This document shows positions 44,186 through 55,720 of a stretch of DNA of 64,000 nucleotides, piece after piece (position 1 is the first letter of the stretch; every line of letters starts with the position of its first letter). This stretch comes from Lucinisca nassula. Lineage: Eukaryota > Mollusca > Bivalvia > Lucinida > Lucinidae. The notes under the pieces were generated by a model. It saw only the letters and a list, made by a program, of their open reading frames with translations. It searched no databases and was not told where the DNA came from. The position numbers were made by a program, and so were the translations under genes. The DNA lies in the NCBI GenBank assembly GCA_963580285.1, contig OY757011.1, positions 115,106,766-115,170,765 of the forward strand, written 5' to 3'.

Positions 44186-44590
44186 CTAGGGAAAGAAGTC
44201 AAGCATATCACCCAAACTTCTTTTGTTCCGCCACCATCGGCAGGTCCATCGAGCAGTCGTCCTCTTTACCTTCTCAGCATGTTGAATCTGCGCTTTTACA
44301 TAGGGACGCCAAATAGGTGATGCATACTCAAGTTGGGGTCGAGATAATATTTTGTATGGAACATCATTTGTCTGCCTAGCAGCAAAAGTCAAATTACGTC
44401 TAAGGTGTCCAAGTTGCTTTGGATGTAATCTCAGAAACATGCTGACCCCAATCGAAATCTTCAGTGGTGGTGATGCTAAGATATTAAGCGATTGATCCTG
44501 TTCCATAATGTGATGGTGTACAGAGTAGTTAAATTTAATCTGTCTGTCCGGAAAGTGCCGTGACACCCTCATTGAATGACATTTGACCAC
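44186..44590 (-). pseudogene. LINE reverse transcriptase C-terminal fragment
   Basis: Minus-strand reading VKCHSMRVSRHFPD..LGHLRRNLTFAARQTNDVPY..RPQLEYASPIWRPYVKAQI..AARWT-type: the thumb and C-terminal region of a jockey/CR1-like LINE RT. No catalytic core in this fragment. It follows, in the same orientation, a different LINE copy (44671-46240), so it is a second, 5'-truncated insertion. Confidence 0.8.
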
Positions 44591-44670
44591 ACTGAATCAG
44601 AATCAGATCAGAATTGTTACCGGTGACACGTCAAATGACATTCATACACCAGGACCTGTGATGTGGGAAG

Positions 44671-46240
44671 TTAGTCCCTAGCTCTAACCAAAGAGGTAAA
44701 TTTAGCTACACAATCATCAGCACCTTCAGCTGTCGAAATAATCGAATCGGGAAGGGCATTCCAATCTCTAATGGTTCTGGGGAAGAAAGACTCTTTATAA
44801 ATGTCAGTTCTTGCGCTAAGGGTCTGAAACGCCAACGAATGGTGATTTCTACAGTGTCTAGCTGGGGGAACAAGGTCATCTGTTGGAATGCTGGCAGCAC
44901 CCTTTAGACCTTTGTATAAAAGAATTAGCCTACTGTCTTTTCTCCTTTTCTTGAGAGACTCCCATTTTAATTTTCCAAGTATTCCAGTCATGCTCCCAGT
45001 TTCAAAGCAGTAATTGCCTGTTACAAATCTAGCAGCTCTATTCTGAACTTTCTCAATTTCATCGTTAAGGATCACTCCACTGGGGTCCCAGATACAACTA
45101 CCATATTCCAAGATTGGGCGAACAAGACCTTTATATGCTGCCTCTTTTACATCTTGAGGGCACTGATGAAGATTTCGCCTCAGGAAACCAAGCGTTCTAT
45201 TTGCCTTAGTACACATGTTGCTAATATGAGAACTTCATCTGCCAATCGGCCTCCCAACATGCTAGGATATCCAGGACATCTTGTAAGATAAGACAGTCAG
45301 AAGGAGTATATGTATTCTTTTACAAAACACAATCATCAGCAAACAAACGAACAGATGACCTGGTGTTATCCGGGAGATCATTTATAAACACTAATAAAAG
45401 GTACGGTCTAAATACCGAACCTTGGGAGACACCGCATAAAACAGGGACTGGATCGGACGCTTGGCCATCAAGTATAACTTGTTGTGAGAGCCCAGAGAGC
45501 AATGAGCTAATCCACCTGAGTGTGGATCCTCTTATCCCATAATAATCCAATTGATACAATAGCCTCCTGTGGGGTACCTTCTCGAGGGCCTTGGCGAAGT
45601 CCATGATAATTAGGTCAGTCTGTCTCTGGCCACGGTTAATGGCCCCATCCAAATTGTTCACTATGCACGGACCCAATATACACGGACTAGACACTACACT
45701 GTAAGTGAAACTTTTTATCGGGAAATGTTGTCGTTGCTGAGCGTGGCTGAGCCTTAAAATGTTTGCAAGATACAGTTTCATTGCTGCATATAACTATAAC
45801 TCTTATTTTAATAAATTTGAATTATTTTATTTTAAAAAAGCAATAGTTGAATGTATAGTTGAAATGTAACATTATTTTAATGAAAAGTTCAACAGCTTTT
45901 GTAAATTTTAATGAGAAACCTAGGTACCATATATAGGCGTTTTCTGATTTTTTGGCATGAATTTTTCAAATTTAGCTTTAAGATGCATTCAATTCAATTT
46001 TAATAAATGCACTATTATAATTTTTCAACCACACTGTGTCAAAATTGGCAAATAACATTTTATTATTGATAAAATTAATTTGTATTAATTTTCGTTGACT
46101 ATAATTTATTGAGATAGCCGTAGAATCAAGACACGATAACATATTTTCGCAACTCTGTCAGTTACTTGTCCGTGTATATTGGGTCCGAGTCACTAAGCCA
46201 TGGTAAAATCGGACTAGTTGGGTTTCACAAGACCTTCGAC
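44671..46240 (-). pseudogene. LINE reverse transcriptase pseudogene split by a MITE
   Basis: From 46240 downward: GLRSRRSCETQLVRFYHGLV, then a MITE (46187-45668), then NNLDGAINRGQRQTDLIIMD..KVPHRRLLYQLDYYGIRG, GVSQGSVFRPYLLLVFINDL and the catalytic LFADDCV motif (about 45325), EADWQMKF (about 45245), then after a deletion NRTLGFLRRNLHQCPQDVKE..RPILEYGSCIWDP to the C-terminus at 44671. Palm motifs and FADD mark a non-LTR (jockey/CR1-like) RT. Stops and the deletion between WQMKF and the thumb make it dead. Removing the MITE and one copy of TAGTGA restores the frame at the insertion point. Confidence 0.85.
45668..46187. mobile_element. 520-bp MITE inserted in the LINE
   Basis: Perfect 20-bp terminal inverted repeats CGGACCCAATATACACGGAC (45668-45687) and complement (46168-46187). 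TCACTA lies just outside each end (45658-45663 and 46190-46195) as a probable 6-bp target duplication. AT-rich, no open frame. Confidence 0.8.
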
Positions 46241-47417
46241 TTCTTAACCCTTTACCTCTCAGGGATTTTGTGAATTTCGCTGATTTTCACAGTGTTGCAC
46301 CTGACAGCAACTTCATCTAGCCATTGTTTCATAATGGGTGGTCTGTTTTACACCAAACTCGGTATGGATGTTCATTGGGCAGTAGCCTTTCAAATGCAAC
46401 CTTTCATGACTTGATCATTGTTGTCATGGTAAAGAGGGGGCATCTCAAAGTTGGCAAAAAGTGTGTTTTCACATGAATTTTTGACCACATTTTAATCTTC
46501 ACACAGCTGTCAAGGCAACAATTAAGGTGTTTGGCACTGGCCATTTTCACTGTTAGCAGCATGTTTTATCAGCATCAATTTTCAGGCATTTTTGACCCCA
46601 GACACCCTCAGATATAAATTTTAGCGGCCGGTTGGGCCATACACCCAAAATTTTTCGGGATGTGAGGGGGGGGGGGGCGTTGCCCCCCTTCAATCCCTCC
46701 CAGAATATTTTTAGTGGGGAGGCGCGCGAAAAAACAGGTCACTTTTTTGCCCAACAAATCCTAAAGCAAACATAACTATCCAGGGGTAGAAATGCAGATT
46801 TTAGGTGCTTCTGGGGCTTAAAATGGGGGGGGGGGTGCAGGCATTAATTATATCTGAAATATTGTTTCTTGTAATAAAATAATGAAAAACATTATTTTGG
46901 TCAGTTGGGATTTTCTTCATTAAACCGCACTAACAGTCAGCAAGAATGCTTTCAAATTAAAAAGAGAACGATCAGAAACTGATACGATCAGATCCCACAT
47001 GTATAGACTAGAGACATATTCAATGAAGGCAAAATAAAGACTGCATTTTTCTTTATTTCGGCCAATTTTGTGTCGTTTGGACTAGGACCGTTGTCATTTC
47101 GTTTGCTTCTGTCCGATTCAGTCTTTATAGATAACACGTGAATGTCATGTGACCAGGTCGACCTGTTTTATGACCTATTATTGACAGTCATGGCCACAGA
47201 GACTCCTCCAGAAAAATGTATTAATTCTTATAAATACGTGTTCAGAGATGATTTGCTTAGGTATGGTTTATATCCTACGTTTTACTATATTCATTCATGA
47301 ATCTTGCTTCTGAAGTTAGCTGGGATCTGAATGATTTTAAATCGAAACTGGAATAACACTGCTTTGGATAGTGACATATTTTTTTGGAATTACTTGTACA
47401 TACGGAAGAGCATTATC
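46241..47417. other. No gene; possible TTAA element left end
   Basis: TTAACCCTTTACCTCTCAGG at 46246 looks like a TTAA transposon end that truncates the LINE, but no matching right end was found. G-rich runs at 46667-46680 and 46827-46837. Confidence 0.35.
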
Positions 47418-47611
47418 AACCCCGCCCATCGGGACTTGGAGAAATAGATTGTTGCTTCCACACAGAGCTGACAGCACACACCGCTTAGAAGGTCTAAACT
47501 TGCCCAGGCAAAGTGATGCGAGTTGGACCGTCCACCCATATAAACTCTATTGGTCTCATTGGGTGACAGGGCTTGAGATGTTATTTCATCTCAGTGTCGG
47601 GTAAAAGTCCC
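47418..47611 (+). mobile_element. SINE-A, tail-less with internal deletion
   Basis: ACCCCGCCCATCGGGACTTG to CATCTCAGTGTCGGGTAAAA; the ~25 bp covering GGGCTGCATGATGC is shortened. Confidence 0.7.
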
Positions 47612-47747
47612 TAAAATGTGTGATGAGCTCTTGATCTTATATACAACAGTCGCTGGAACAAATGCTTGGGTTGTAGCCTAGCTGAGAAATCATTAAATTT
47701 CCTATCTGCCAGTTACCTGTTTATCTTACCATTAAAACTAAGGCAGT

Positions 47748-47942
47748 GGCTAGAGATACGGATCCGTATCTCTAGTCTCGGAGGCTAGCGTATCTCTAGT
47801 GTCGGAGGCTAGAGATACCGATCTGTATCTCTAGTTTCGGAGGCTAGAGATACGGATCTGTATCCCTAGCATTTTCAAATAGGCCTGGTTAGCTGTACAG
47901 TTTGATAAGACTGATAATTGTTTCAGAGATACCATTGCTGTT
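47748..47942. repeat. Inverted cluster of GATACGGATCC palindromes, left
   Basis: Repeated GGCTAGAGATACGGATC-CGTATCTCTAG palindromes, then AGGCCTGGTTAGCTGTACAG..CAGAGATACCATTGCTGTTTTGA. The whole block is present in reverse at 55721-55910. Confidence 0.75.
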
Positions 47943-48277
47943 TTGACACAATTTGCAAAGTATCATAACTCTACTAAGATGAAAGGTGGAAAAAGTAATA
48001 TGAATTCTGAAATGGGACAGGACCAATGGCAATCCTGTGTTGTATTATTATTATTATTATTAGCTTTATTTGTTGTATTTGATTATCATTTTTTCGACCT
48101 GTCACGTAAGCCTATGAATGAGTCAAATATACCAGAATAAAAGTTGAATGTCATATTACCTTTAATTTATATACGAATTATATTTTGCGTCATCCATAGT
48201 TTCCGGCCAGCACCAAACGGGGAGATACGACTAGGTCTTGCTGCAAAGAACTGATAAACTAATACCAAGAGTTGTTA
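47943..48277. other. Unassigned reading with a possible splice donor
   Basis: A plus-strand frame (47943-48140) includes MGQDQWQSCVVLLLLLLALF and ends near CGACCTGTCAC-GTAAGC, which looks like a signal-peptide exon with a donor. Much of the hydrophobic part is a TTA microsatellite, and its phase (1) does not fit DECR2 exon 57326-57394. Left unassigned. Confidence 0.25.
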
Positions 48278-48901
48278 ACATGTATCTTAACGGATTTGGT
48301 TGCCACTATTTGTAATATTTTAAATTTTGCAAGTCTCGCTACTTTGGACATCTCCTTCCTGATGCCCGGGGCTTCCGTGGAGTGTGGGCCATGTTTGCTG
48401 ATGTTGGCTCGTGGGGTGGGGGGGGGGGTATAAGTCCGCGGGTGGGCGCCTCTTGCCTGATGCCTCCAGTTGACCTGTCTCATGAGTTACGTCGGTCGGT
48501 GTGTGCTCGGAGGGGATGTGCTGTGTTTGTCGTGTCTTGTCCGTCATCCGTTTCGGTTTCGAAACTTTGGGGTTGAGACACACAGATGAAGATTAAATAT
48601 AAGAAAGGCATCAGTGTCACTAAAGTGCAACCACTGGGACGTTATCTCTGCTGGTGGATGGTTCGTTCGTCCCCGATGGTATCATCAGCTCAGTATCAGT
48701 TCCTTAGTGCTGAGGTTTATACTGCGGTGTTGACGTCAGTACTCAAGTACTGATTTAAATAACAATATTAAATCTTTATTTTTTTGCAGTATACATTTCT
48801 AATTTTTCTAAAACTAAGACTGACTTGTCAGGTTGGACATGTATCTTAACGGATTTGGTTGCCACTATTTTGAATATTTTAAATTTTGCAAGTCTCGCTA
48901 C
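48278..48901 (+). repeat. 65-bp direct repeat pair
   Basis: ACATGTATCTTAACGGATTT..TTGCAAGTCTCGCTAC at 48278-48342 and again at 48837-48901, 559 bp apart, two or three differences. The interval has no recognised gene; it ends in AATATTAAATCTTTATTT. Confidence 0.6.
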
Positions 48902-49954
48902 AAACTAAGTTTGGTATAGTTACGCCTTAATTACAGCCATTTGCCAGTCATTTTTTTTTCTTATTTCTTTTCTTTATCTTTATTCTTTTTTCTGTGTCAA
49001 AATTTCTTTTCTTTATCTTTTTTCATTTAATATCATTGTTAAATTAGCCAACCCAAGAGAAAATTGGTACTTATTATTGAGCGAAGGTTCAGGAGAGCTT
49101 GCTCGAAAAAAATTAATGCCATCTACGAATTTTAATGGCTGTAAAAATGACAATTTTCAGTTCAGTTGAAATATTTTGATTTTTGCTCAAAACTCAGATT
49201 GTGGGTACACGCTTGAGTACCAACGATCTATGTTTTAGAGCAAATATTAGAAAAAATGTGCACCCCTGTAAACCCCAGTTTTTCGTGATAAATGTGGAAT
49301 GCGAGGGGGTATGGTGAAGTAAGCATAACGGACCAGATCACCTTTTTCTCGTATGTTGGCTGTCATTTTTCCTAACTCTAATTAAACATAAAGACAGAGA
49401 CATAGATCGAATGCGCATACGTGCAGGTTGGTTTGCGCCCTTGCTTTCTCGCTATATAAAAATAATATATTTAGATCAAATACGCAATGATGTAGGATGA
49501 TCACTACATTTTTGCTTCCTCTAGTACATGTATATGCGACAAACAAATCCGATCAGATACACGTCAGCACAGGCTGATCGTAAATTCTAGCTTAGAACTG
49601 TCCAACAACAAGCACATTGCTAGCGAGAAGAATGTAATTGAGTCGCGTCATGAGAAAACCGTTGTTTGCATATACGAAAAAAAGGCACAGATAAGCTGCG
49701 CAGCTGATCAGGGCCTTTGTTTTCGCTACATGGATGGTACAACCTAAATCCGAAATTTCAAAGCTCTAGCCATCTTCTCTGGCTGTATAGCCTGGTTTGT
49801 GTCGGGCTAGGTCGGCCGGAAACCCCGAAGACAGGTTTTGTCGTGACTCGGCTCGTTTCTTAGTATGCGAAAAAGCAAAAGCGAAGATCAGATACGCATC
49901 GGCGCAGGCTGAACAACGCCTTAGTTTTAAGTTTTCACTCGCTGCCAAGAAACA
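48902..49954. other. FB remnant and unrecognised sequence
   Basis: 49190-49330 carries FB-type pieces (CAGATTGTGGGTACACGCTT, ACCCCTGTAAACCCCAGTTT). 49380-49760 shows several GATC-A-GATACGC..-CAGGCTGATC-like repeats. No gene. Confidence 0.4.
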
Positions 49955-50020
49955 TGTATAGATCGATGACTGTTTACTGAACACTACGTCACACGGACCA
50001 TTCCATCGGAAACCGTTATG
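49955..50020 (-). repeat. 66-bp repeat, inverted copy at about 53955-54020
   Basis: TATAGATCGATGACTGTTTA..CACGGACC..CCGTTATG is the reverse complement of GATAACGGTATCAGATGGAC..CGACCTATAG at about 53955-54020 with a few changes. Confidence 0.6.
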
Positions 50021-50244
50021 TGGGGTAACCAACTTTTCCCTCGCTTAATTAACAAAATCTTTGCTATATATTATTCTGATATGACATAGTTGAAGGTATA
50101 CGATATGGCGGTATTGGTTAGATACATAAACTTTAACAATCTAATTATCAAAAGGTAGTAGGTTCGAATCTCAAATTTTGAATGACATTTTTGTTTTTCG
50201 TTCTTTTTTCCTTTTACATACATTTTTATGCACCCTGTGGCAAA

Positions 50245-50985
50245 TGTTCAAACCTGAGCTTTTGGAACTTTGCAGACGAAATAAACCAGCTCCTCCTGAT
50301 CGAATTGACCAGCCTTTGAAGCGACACGGGCACACAGTTCTGCGGCTTTCACCATACCACCCTGGTATGAATGCCAAAACGATGATATGGGGAAATTTGA
50401 AAGGTTATATTTGCCAAAGAAATTTTCAGCTTTACATAACATACCTCAAGGCTCTGATCGAAGAAGGCATTGGAAACATTGTTGGAATAGAATGGTCTGC
50501 TTGCTTAACAAATGTCGAAAAGGCTGAATAGGACTATTCTTTTGTTTGATCGGAGGTGTATCGTCCCCGTCAACACGGTATTGGTCATTTTTGAGACGCT
50601 GCTTCCAATTTTGCCGGACTTTTACCCGACATTGAGATTAAATGACATCTCAAGCCCTGTCGCCCAATGAAACCAATAGGGTTTATAAGCATGGACGGGC
50701 AGACTCGCACCGCTTTGCATGGGCAGGCTTAGATCCTCTAAGCGGTTTACTAGTACTCGTGTGTGGGTCGGTTTAGCTCTGCCTGGAAGCATCGTGGAGC
50801 CCATCCATTTCTTCCAGCCCCAATGGGCGGGGGCCTGAACAGGACTATCGTAAAAAGCGACATCGCTGTTGAGGCTGAAATGGACTCTGACAGTGACATT
50901 AGAGATGATAACGTCGAAGGTACAGAGACTGCTACTGAGGGTGATGAATCTACCGATCATCACGAAAACATGCATATGCACACTG
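50245..50985 (+). pseudogene. DDE-superfamily transposase C-terminal relic, split by SINE-A
   Basis: Reads FKPELLELCRRNKPAPPDRI..LKRHGHTVLRLSPYHPGMNA..TMIWGNLKGYI..ACLTNVEKAE, then a SINE-A (50538-50834), then after a one-base shift SDIAVEAEMDSDSDIRDDNV..ESTDHHE, an acidic tail. LxPYHxxxNxxxxxWxxxKG is the third-acidic-residue region of DDE_3/Tc1-like transposases; here the usual Glu position reads Thr (TMIW), so it would be inactive. The N-terminal catalytic half is absent. Family resemblance is remembered, not searched. Confidence 0.55.
50538..50834 (-). mobile_element. SINE-A, minus strand
   Basis: CTGAAYAGGACTAT flanks both sides (50524-50537, 50835-50848; one difference). Shortened tail. 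Confidence 0.85.
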
Positions 50986-51195
50986 TAAATTTTACCGCCG
51001 TAAAAATGTAAAATTTATTTTGAAAAATTGCAATATTTTCCTTATTTATGCTCTAAAATATAGATTGTGGGTACCCGTTAGAACCGCCTCGAAGAGGCGG
51101 TTCTAATATGTACCCAGAATCTATATTTTGAGCAAAAATAAGAAAAATAAGGTTGACCCCTGCAAACCCCAGTTTTATTATATAAAAGTGGAGTT

Positions 51196-52806
51196 TGTTG
51201 TTGTTGTTTCCAGTTTCCCCGTGTCACGGGTCGTCAGCTGGTGGGGTCCCAGGGAACGAATCCATTCTGGCACTACGCTGAAAAAAATAACTAGTACATT
51301 CGACTAGTTTACCTAGTAAACACAGAGGGTCACCTAGTCGTCTGTAGGTTGACTGAGCATTCTTAGTCAATTTAACTAGTCTCTCTAGTAAGCGTAAATC
51401 AATAATCGTTGACAGGGCATCTGGTCAGTATTACTACCCTTTCTAGTCAGTATGAGGGTGTCTAGACAGTTTTCCCGCCGAATGTTGATTTACAGCTTGC
51501 AGAATGTGTAGAGGAAGCGTTCCAGACGCCATCTTAACGTTTAGGAGAACATGCTCCAACATACAGTGGGTTGATTATGATATTATTTCACCCAACATAC
51601 AGTGGGTTGTTGTACTCACCTTGAGCACTTTGTTCTTATTGTTTGTAACTCTGCAGGTAAGATCTTAAGCACCTAGTGGTTATAAGCAGCGTTATAATGC
51701 TTACAAGATAAACAACAACAACAACAATGTCAACATACAAATATACGTCCAGAAGCTCTAAAGTCGACATTTCCGTGAATCCAAGCATAAATAATGGGGA
51801 TTTTCTTTTCTGCAATATGAAAATATAACTCTGCAGGTAAGAAATATTCTTTTATTTCTTCTCTTATCTTCCTAAAGGCGCCTTTACACAGCATGTTTTT
51901 CCATATGTGTTTTGACCTGCATCAGTTTCCTAGTAAATGTGACTAGCCCTTTTATCAATGTGACTACCTGCCTTGTCATCTGTAGAGGAACTACGACTAA
52001 AGCAACTAGCAATCAGTACTAAGAATCTAGTAATCTACGACTAAAGCAACTAGTAATCAGTACTAAGAATCTAGTAATCCTGACCATGCTTGCTAGTACT
52101 TTTGACAGTCACACCAGTACATTTGACTATTAAGCTAGTACATATGACTAGCTTAAACTAGTGAACTTTGACTAGATGAAGCTAGTCAAATGTACTAGGC
52201 TAAGTAAAGCTAGTCAAGTTGACTAGTTTTTTCTAGTCAAAATGCTTGACTAGGTCTTCCTAGTCACATCGACTATTTTGCATAGTGCTTTTTTGGACAA
52301 TCATATTGACTAGGTTCCTTAGTCGGCATGACTATTTTTTTATCTCAGTGTACACCGTAGCCGTTCGGTGGTATCCCCATTCCACGTTGCCGGTGAATGG
52401 GGAGACCATCGCTCGGCTCCAGCCCCGTCCGTCCGTGTCTATCGTAAGTCCGCTGCAGTCGGTCCATTTTGTCTTCTACTCGACGTTATAATTTTTTGCT
52501 TGTCAATATGCCGAACCGTGTCAGAGCAGGAAAGGGTCAATTTTGATATTGGTATTTTTGTTTTTTTATTATTTTTTTTTATTTGATTTTTGTATATTTA
52601 TGTAACGTTTGTACATTTTACATTGTTTGGTCTGTTTCCCCATCTTGTTGAGTGGTCTATTTTTTAGTATATATATGCGGGCGGATGTGCTTACCCCGCC
52701 ACGTACCTGTTTTGTTCGTTTTTCTTGTGCCTTAATGGTGGTCTTGTCCGTTTTAGGGCAAGCCCACCCGCTCACAGTTGCTGGGGGTGACAGTTTTTGT
52801 AGACCT
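51196..52806 (-). mobile_element. Retroposon with CAA-repeat tail, inserted in FB
   Basis: Flanked by a perfect 12-bp duplication AAAAGTGGAGTT (51184-51195, 52807-52818). On minus it ends in ACAACAACAACAA (51196-51207 on plus). Without the nested element at 51274-52352 it is about 530 bp. A 68-codon minus frame (52775-52569) at its 5' side has no recognised family. Probably a 5'-truncated LINE or a SINE. Confidence 0.75.
51274..52352. mobile_element. CTAGT-rich DNA element with 3-bp target duplication
   Basis: Ends TACGCTGA and TCAGTGTA (inverted TACRCTGA), flanked by CAC (51271-51273, 52353-52355). Both subterminal regions are crowded with ACTAGT/CTAGTCAA motifs in both orientations (51288-51480 and 51930-52330). 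Internal duplications: AACATACAGTGGGTTG twice at about 51559 and 51593; AACTCTGCAGGTAAGA-like twice at 51649 and 51830; a 40-bp repeat at about 51990 and 52037. No transposase. Confidence 0.7.
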
Positions 52807-52846
52807 AAAAGTGGAGTTCAAGCGGATCAAAATTATATAGGCGCGT

Positions 52847-53954
52847 TTTCGTTACGTCTGCCGAAGAATCAAAACTCTTTTTGTTATGCAATTATGAAAT
52901 ATGAGATTCTAAAATTAAGAAATTCAAGTTAATGTGAATCGCTGAAATTTGAAAATAATGAATTACATACTAAAATTAAAAAAAAGGAAAAGGGGGGGGG
53001 GGATCTTAGAATAAAAAAAAAACAAATATATACAATAAAAACAATCAAAACTATACGTAGAGCTGTAGCAAGGCCCAAAATATATGTGATAATTTTTATT
53101 TATAATCATACAGAAAAAAAAGAGAAAAAAGAAAAGTTTTAAAATAATTACACCGTACGAGTGTTTCTTCCGCCCCTTGCCCTCACCACACCGCGGACTT
53201 CAATAATTCTGAACTGTAACTGTAACCACTGGGCTATTTGTTATTCACGAGCATTTGAGCGTACAGTAAACTTAGGGTTCTTGCAATAACTTTGCAGTAA
53301 GGGTATTACTGTTACCTTGGGCCGGGTTGACTTGTTGGTGGGACCAAGTCCTATCACATGGGAGCTCGACTCCGGATGACAGTATTGGTGGTCAACGTAA
53401 TTTTATTACGTGTTTTTAGGTTTCCATGCGGCCACACGGTAGGTGTGTTACTGACCATTGCTGAGGCGGGGACGTGCTGTTTAGACATTGGTCTGCCACA
53501 TGTCCCCCGCAATCAGTGGTGTCGCTTTTTCTTTTTTCTTTTTTTTATTATTGATGCGTATATCGTGTGGCTGTGGATTGACTGTACAGTGGTTGTACAT
53601 TTCTTGTATTTATTTCTGTGTATCTGATAATGTAGTTTCTATGTGATAGTCTCTTATAATTCTGGTTAGAATGGCATGGTTTATTTTAATATTTACTGTT
53701 TCTTATAATGTATATATGTACTGGTTAACCATGATGAGACTCAAATAAACTAAATATATACATTCAAAACGATGCCTACCATCAAATTATTACATAAGGG
53801 ATTTGTTTTTAAGTTTTCAGTACTTCTCGACAATTTTTGTCATATTTTTATTTTCTGTCGTTTATAATTCAAACAATGTATTCTATTGTTGCGCATGAGA
53901 ATGTGTTTCAGCTTTTATCTAAGAAGTTTGCATATACTGATGACACTGTCCTCC
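52847..53954. other. No gene recognised
   Basis: AT-rich with a G run at 52994-53002. A 90-codon plus frame at 53358-53627 has hydrophobic runs made of T-rich simple sequence and no family resemblance. Confidence 0.35.
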
Positions 53955-54060
53955 CTAGATAACGGTATCAGATGGACCGGCCCGTGTGACGTAATGTTCA
54001 GTAAACATTCATCGACCTATAGTATATATCCGAAATATATAATAACAAACTCGAAATATA

Positions 54061-55636
54061 CTACTCAAAGTTTGATAGGGATCACTTTTTTAATGCAAAA
54101 TAATTTTTGGATGAATTAATCAGCTGAATCCAAATTTGATACATAATGATAGAACACGTATCCTTCACAAAACCTAGTGATTAATTTTGTCAGCTGGTAC
54201 TGCATTCAAGCGTGACAACAGCAACCGTCTTGGCACCCCCAAAATTTGCCGTAACACGAAGGGATTTGGACAACTGATTTTTCACAAATTTCCAAATTTG
54301 TTTAGACAAACGTGCCTAATAACGTGTATGGCGTCCACGGGCATCAATTACAGTACGACATCTCCTGAGCATGCTCGTAATCCGATTCCGTATCCGGTTT
54401 TGTTGAATCAGCTTTCATTCAGCAACCATGCATCTTTGAGCTCCTGTAAAGTCCTCGGATGCACAGGTCGGGCTGACACAGCACGCTGAAGCATGTCCTG
54501 CGCATGCTCAATCGGATTTAAGTGCGGTGACCGAGTAGGTCAGTCCATACGAACGATTGTCTCACGTTCCAGATAGGAATCAGTGACGTCGGCACAGTTG
54601 GGACGGGCATTATCGTCCATCAGAGTAAAGTCCGGGCCGAAAGCATCTGCATATGGTCTCACAAACTCATCAAGAATATCATTACAGTACCTCACTGCCA
54701 TTAACGTTCCGTTTTCAACGACATACAAGTCAGTGTTACCGTTCACGTTTATCCCAGCCCAAACCATGACTGACCCCTTTCCATAGTGATCATGCTCTGT
54801 CACATCCACGCCATCGAATCGCTCTTTAGACATTCGCCACACCAATTGACGTTTATAAGTGAAGTTTAGACAGAATCTGGACTCCTCAGTAATCAGTACT
54901 GGCGTCAAGCCATGAACCGTCCACCTGACGTTAGTTCTGGCAAAGTCCAACCGGTCTAGCACGTGCTGTCTCGTCAACAGAACACGTACAGCAGGCCTCA
55001 TGGCATTAAGTCCGAACTCGTGGAGCCCGTTTCTGACAGTTTGTGCAGAAATTCGTACTCCAGTTCCGTTCCTAAGCTCGTTGTGCAAACGCGTAGCGTT
55101 CAGGAACCGTTGACGTCGAGACTGAATCAACAAGAAACGGCCCCGAAGTTGAGTTGTAGCCCTTTCTCGACTCCGCCGTGTCTGTGTGAGGGATTTCCAT
55201 GGGTAAGATACCGACTCCACATTCGGGAAACCACGCTCTGAGACACATTCAGAATCCCAGCAATACGACGTTGAGAGACGCCAGATTCCAACATTCCGAC
55301 GCCACGATTCATTTCTTCGGGGCTGAGACGGTTTCTTAATTGTCCTCTAGGCATTTTAGTGTTTCACAAACTCAAATGAAGTCCATTTTACGCTTGGTAA
55401 AGGAACACTGACAAGTTTGATTGGTCTGTTGGAAAGCAGTGCTACGCAAGATTTTGGGGGTGCATGAATTCATTTGCGAAGTGTGAGAAGTGTGCACTTT
55501 TATGAGTACTAAACTGCACATGAGTTTCTGTTTCAGATATTTACCAATATACCGAGTACAAATTCTGTCGAGAAATTTTAAATTTTCAGTGCAAAATTTG
55601 GAATATAAAAAGTGATCCCTATCAAACTTTGAGTAG
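54061..55636 (-). mobile_element. Tc1-like element, defective
   Basis: Terminal inverted repeats CTACTCAAAGTTTGATAGGG (54061) and complement (to 55636), ~32 bp with the following bases, each flanked by TA (54059-54060, 55637-55638). Length 1576 bp and content fit Tc1. Confidence 0.9.
54540..55354 (-). pseudogene. Tc1-like transposase pseudogene
   Basis: Starts at 55354 with MPRGQLRNRLSPEEMNRGVG and a helix-turn-helix (SQRRIAGILNVSQSVVSRMW), shifts frame between about 55220 and 55130, and continues RRQRFLNATRLHNELRNGTG to the DDE domain. The first catalytic region reads LITEESRFCL, with Glu where Tc1 has Asp; the second, LMDDNARPN, is intact; after MD a stop replaces the Trp expected at 54540, and SPHLNPIEHAQD with the final Glu follows beyond it. 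Frameshift, nonsense codon and the D-to-E change make it inactive. It may be followed in decayed form to about 54200. Confidence 0.9.
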
Positions 55637-55720
55637 TATATATAAAAACAAACTAGTAGTCTACTGTTGCATGCATTATGGAAACAACCTTGTACAAAAA
55701 CCACGCTATCATTTCACTGT

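Larger units (their letters stand above)
50961..52846. mobile_element. Foldback FB element split by a retroposon
   Basis: Left part 50961-51195 (CACGAAAACATGCATATGC; hairpin GTACCCGTTAGAACCGCCTC and complement at 51066-51120; CCCCAGTTTTA) and right part 52819-52846 (ATTATATAGGCGCGTTTTCG). Without the insertion the element is about 260 bp, like 829-1096. Confidence 0.8.

Noticed and set aside
47943..48140. Possible DECR2 or HGSNAT first exon
   Set aside because: The donor phase does not fit DECR2, the strand is wrong for HGSNAT, and the hydrophobic core is mostly a TTA microsatellite.
53358..53627. Hydrophobic 90-codon frame as a membrane protein
   Set aside because: Hydrophobic stretches come from T-rich simple sequence; no homologous pattern recognised.
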